From Paraburkholderia bryophila (lineage in GTDB: Bacteria; Pseudomonadota; Gammaproteobacteria; Burkholderiales; Burkholderiaceae), in assembly GCF_003269035.1 (NCBI RefSeq), contig NZ_QLTK01000008.1, positions 172,775-236,774 on the forward strand: a stretch of DNA of 64,000 nt, given 5' to 3'. Position 1 is the stretch's first letter. The number at the start of each line of letters is the position of its first letter. The translations under genes and the position numbers were made by a program. Positions 62,322-64,000 of the stretch are shown here, piece after piece. A model generated the notes under the pieces. That model saw nothing but the letters and a program-made list of their open reading frames with translations, searched no databases and was not told the origin of the DNA.

Positions 62322-62653
62322 ATGCGCTTCTCGGTGAAGCCCGACTGTTGTTAGGCGGCGATGTGATCGCCGAGAACGAGCCGGAAGAGCAGCAGAAACG
62401 CCTACGCTACAATGACCTCATCGCATCGGCCGTGATCCTGCAGAACACTGCGGACATGATGCGCGCACTGCGAGACATGGTGGCTGAAGGCGAGAAAATC
62501 CGCGTGGACGATATTGAATTCTTAAGTCCATACCCGACGCACAATATCCGCCGGTTCGGACGCTACAGACTGCATCTTGATCGTACGCCAGAGAGCTGGA
62601 TCAACGATGCGCTGTTTGGTCAGGCTGCACGCCCGGGTAACGAGATGAGGTAA
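62322..62653 (+). pseudogene. Tn3-family transposase C-terminal fragment
   Basis: The last about 105 codons of a Tn3-type TnpA: RLRYNDLIASAVILQNTADM, MRALRDMVAEGEKIRVDDIE, FLSPYPTHNIRRFGRYRLHL. This is the conserved end of the DDE_Tnp_Tn3 domain (LSP..HIN..GRY). The rest of the gene is absent to the left, replaced by the TniQ-like remnant. Confidence 0.85.
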
Positions 62654-62660
62654 CGACTGC

Positions 62661-63032
62661 ATGAGCGCAAGAGCCGCGGTCACCGCGACGTCCTATGGTG
62701 AGGTGGACGCCGCCGCGCTGGAAGCACTGCAATCGGGTTACGACACCACGCGCATGCTGGACGCCGTGGATAGACTCGATGAGATGCGAACCAGCCTTTA
62801 CGATCCGGAAGGCCTGCGCGAGGACCTGTTGCGCCTACACCGCATCGCTCACACGCTCGTCAACGGCGCCAGGCTGACGGTCGGCACCTAGGACGAGCCT
62901 TTCGTCGATCAGGTGACGGACGTCATCGACCAGATAGATCAATACGTTGCGGATCTGCTGGGGATTCGCGACGTACTTCGGCCACTGGAGACACTTCGCC
63001 CGGAAGGCACGGATTTTTTGCAAGATAGTTGA
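62661..63032 (+). pseudogene. tnpC: Tn3-associated regulator TnpC with an in-frame stop
   Basis: The first 76 codons (TSYGEVDAAALEALQSGYDT, LDEMRTSLYDPEGLREDLLR, RIAHTLVNGA) match the post-transcriptional regulator TnpC of Tn4651-type transposons. A TAG stops translation at 62889-62891, but the same frame continues DEPFVDQVTDVIDQIDQYVA, DLLGIRDVLRPLETLRPEGT to a TGA at 63032. The total of 123 codons matches the expected length of about 120, so a single nonsense change has split the gene. Confidence 0.75.
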
Positions 63033-63049
63033 GCCGCCTGCCAACGGAT

Positions 63050-63379
63050 TTAACGGGAATTCGACCGCGCGAGCGGACTGCCCGCGAACGGATCGTTTGT
63101 CCAGTCTGCACCTGCAGCCGCGCGTGCGTGTGGGGACGGTGCGGCAGCTGCACCTGATGACAGCTCGAAGTGGCCAATGGACTGGCCCGCACTGAGCGCC
63201 TGCTTCAGCCATTGCGGCATCACTCCTTCACCACTCCAGCTCTCGCCATGCGCGCTGCGGTAGCGGCCCGCAGCCGGCTCAGCGGCAAGGGTTGCGGCCA
63301 GAGCATCCGGGCTGATTCCGAAGTCCTCCATGCGGTGGCGGAGGTAGGCAATCATACTGTCGCGTTTGCGTTCGTCCAT
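63050..63379 (-). CDS. H-NS family nucleoid-associated protein
   Basis: A 109-residue protein. A short helical N-terminus (KRDSMIAYLRHRMEDFGISP) leads to an H-NS-type C-terminal DNA-binding domain: GRYRSAHGESWSGEGVMPQW, LKQALSAGQSIGHFEL. The dimerisation part is shorter than in chromosomal H-NS, as in several mobile-element homologues. It may silence transposon genes, and it follows the Tn3 remnant convergently. Confidence 0.75.
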   Translation of the reverse strand: MDERKRDSMIAYLRHRMEDFGISPDALAATLAAEPAAGRYRSAHGESWSGEGVMPQWLKQALSAGQSIGHFELSSGAAAAPSPHARAAAGADWTNDPFAGSPLARSNSR

Positions 63380-63478
63380 GAAACGGTTTTCCAGTCAGGT
63401 AGGTATCCAGTACTTTTTGATCTGCATGCGGCAACGCGGGAACTGCAGGTGCACCCGGTCACGGGTGACGGCATCAAA

Positions 63479-63715
63479 CTATTCGCCAGGACCGAGAATG
63501 ACATCGATTGAGGCCTGGCCAGCGATCTGCGCAACGAAGTAAGCCCAACGCTCGGAAAACGGGCCCCCGCGGACCTTGATACGCTGTCCTTGCGTGGCTA
63601 CTGCAAGGACTTGAGGCGGCCCTTCAATCCGAATCCACGCGTCAAACATGTCTTCAGAAGTGGGCACGAGGTCAACACAAATCTCAAACCCGCGATACTT
63701 CAGCGTTCTTTGCAT
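63479..63715 (-). CDS. Small hypothetical protein
   Basis: A 78-residue protein from the ATG at 63715 (frame open to 63790): MQRTLKYRGFEICVDLVPTS, DMFDAWIRIEG, then QGQRIKVRGGPFSERWAYFV. Proteins like this are frequent as short ORFs on Burkholderia replicons, but I do not recall a characterised one. It precedes the H-NS-like gene on the same strand by about 100 bp. Confidence 0.6.
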   Translation of the reverse strand: MQRTLKYRGFEICVDLVPTSEDMFDAWIRIEGPPQVLAVATQGQRIKVRGGPFSERWAYFVAQIAGQASIDVILGPGE

Positions 63716-63910
63716 AAGGTTGCTCCACACTCGGGTTCCGGCCGCTGCTTCACAGGCGCTGAACCGCACCCACGTAGCTCTTCGTCGCATCCTTGAGTTC
63801 CTGCGCCGCAGCCTGCACGTGGGTGGGCAACTCGCTCAGGGCAAGTTGCGTGACGACACCGTCCAGTCGCCTGCGGAGCTCTATCGCAAGTTCCATGACA
63901 CTGGCTGTTG

Positions 63911-63954
63911 ATTTGCACGGAATCCTGACCCGGGATTTGCATTGAATTCTGACC
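63911..63954. repeat. Tandem repeats resembling an IS21-family end
   Basis: Two imperfect 20-bp copies (ATTTGCACGGAATCCTGACC and ATTTGCATTGAATTCTGACC) lie 24 bp apart. IS21-type elements carry such multiple transposase-binding repeats at their termini. No IstA/IstB gene is visible before the window ends. Confidence 0.5.
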
Positions 63955-64000
63955 CACCCGTTGGACCAGCTTTGCGGGTTATTCGGTGGGTGTCTGGGTC

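Noticed and set aside
63700..63957. 85-codon minus-strand frame near the right edge
   Set aside because: Cysteine- and glycine-rich translation with no family, overlapping the start of a better-supported small gene and the IS21-like repeats.
1..64000. CRISPR arrays, rRNA operons, additional tRNA genes
   Set aside because: Scanning by eye found no regularly spaced repeats with unique spacers, no rRNA segments and no cloverleaf other than tRNA-Arg and its partial copy.

Overview
The window is high-GC DNA that looks like a Burkholderiales genome, most likely Paraburkholderia/Burkholderia. This is inferred from codon bias, the diheme cytochrome c5-type protein, the Rep helicase and the dense LysR/SDR/NTF2-like gene content. 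It joins a short core segment (about 1-5.4 kb) to a long accessory region rich in integrated elements, broken transposons and probable defence remnants.

Core segment: a Gfo/Idh/MocA oxidoreductase (running off the left edge), Rep helicase, a SnoaL-like protein, a bidirectional terminator, a diheme cytochrome c and a tRNA-Arg(CCG).

Island 1 (5432-19617, about 14.2 kb) is bounded by a 46-bp direct repeat of the tRNA-Arg 3' end. It has a P4-like satellite layout: tyrosine integrase, a helix-turn-helix protein, DUF3164 protein, a large PriCT/TOPRIM/helicase replication protein, an AlpA regulator, a C4-type antisense RNA with complementary leader sites, an iteron array and two Ogr/Delta-like zinc-finger proteins. 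Its cargo is an arsenic operon (arsR-acr3-arsC-arsH), a 470-aa protein with a nuclease-like C-terminus, and a TIR-like protein of the PF10137 type beside the right attachment site.

Region 2 (19.8-36 kb) is a patchwork. A McrB-like ATPase is fused by deletion to an HNH endonuclease gene. Next comes a compact module of one large serine recombinase and two overlapping ParB/RepB-like genes with a divergent helix-turn-helix gene. A transcribed-looking noncoding block of about 0.8 kb follows. An XRE repressor has palindromic operators at its own promoter and at a second locus that encodes small membrane proteins. The region ends with lipoproteins, DUF1376/AlpA plasmid- or phage-type genes, and an IS6-family element that has cut an IS66 copy.

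Region 3 (36-52 kb) is an ordinary metabolic neighbourhood: VOC, cupin, four LysR, AraC and TetR regulators, three SDR dehydrogenases, a carboxymuconolactone decarboxylase/aldehyde dehydrogenase pair, a class III CoA-transferase, two SnoaL-like proteins and a methyltransferase. Several regulator/enzyme pairs are divergent.

Region 4 (52-64 kb) is a transposon graveyard. It holds an IS110 element and an IS66 copy whose tnpB is split precisely by a 2.6-kb serine-recombinase element and whose tnpC carries several lesions. A SnoaL/HxlR pair and a HAD phosphatase follow. Remnants of a transposase, a TniQ/TnsD-like gene and a Tn3-family transposase come next, with a TnpC-like regulator interrupted by one stop codon, an H-NS-like protein and IS21-like terminal repeats.
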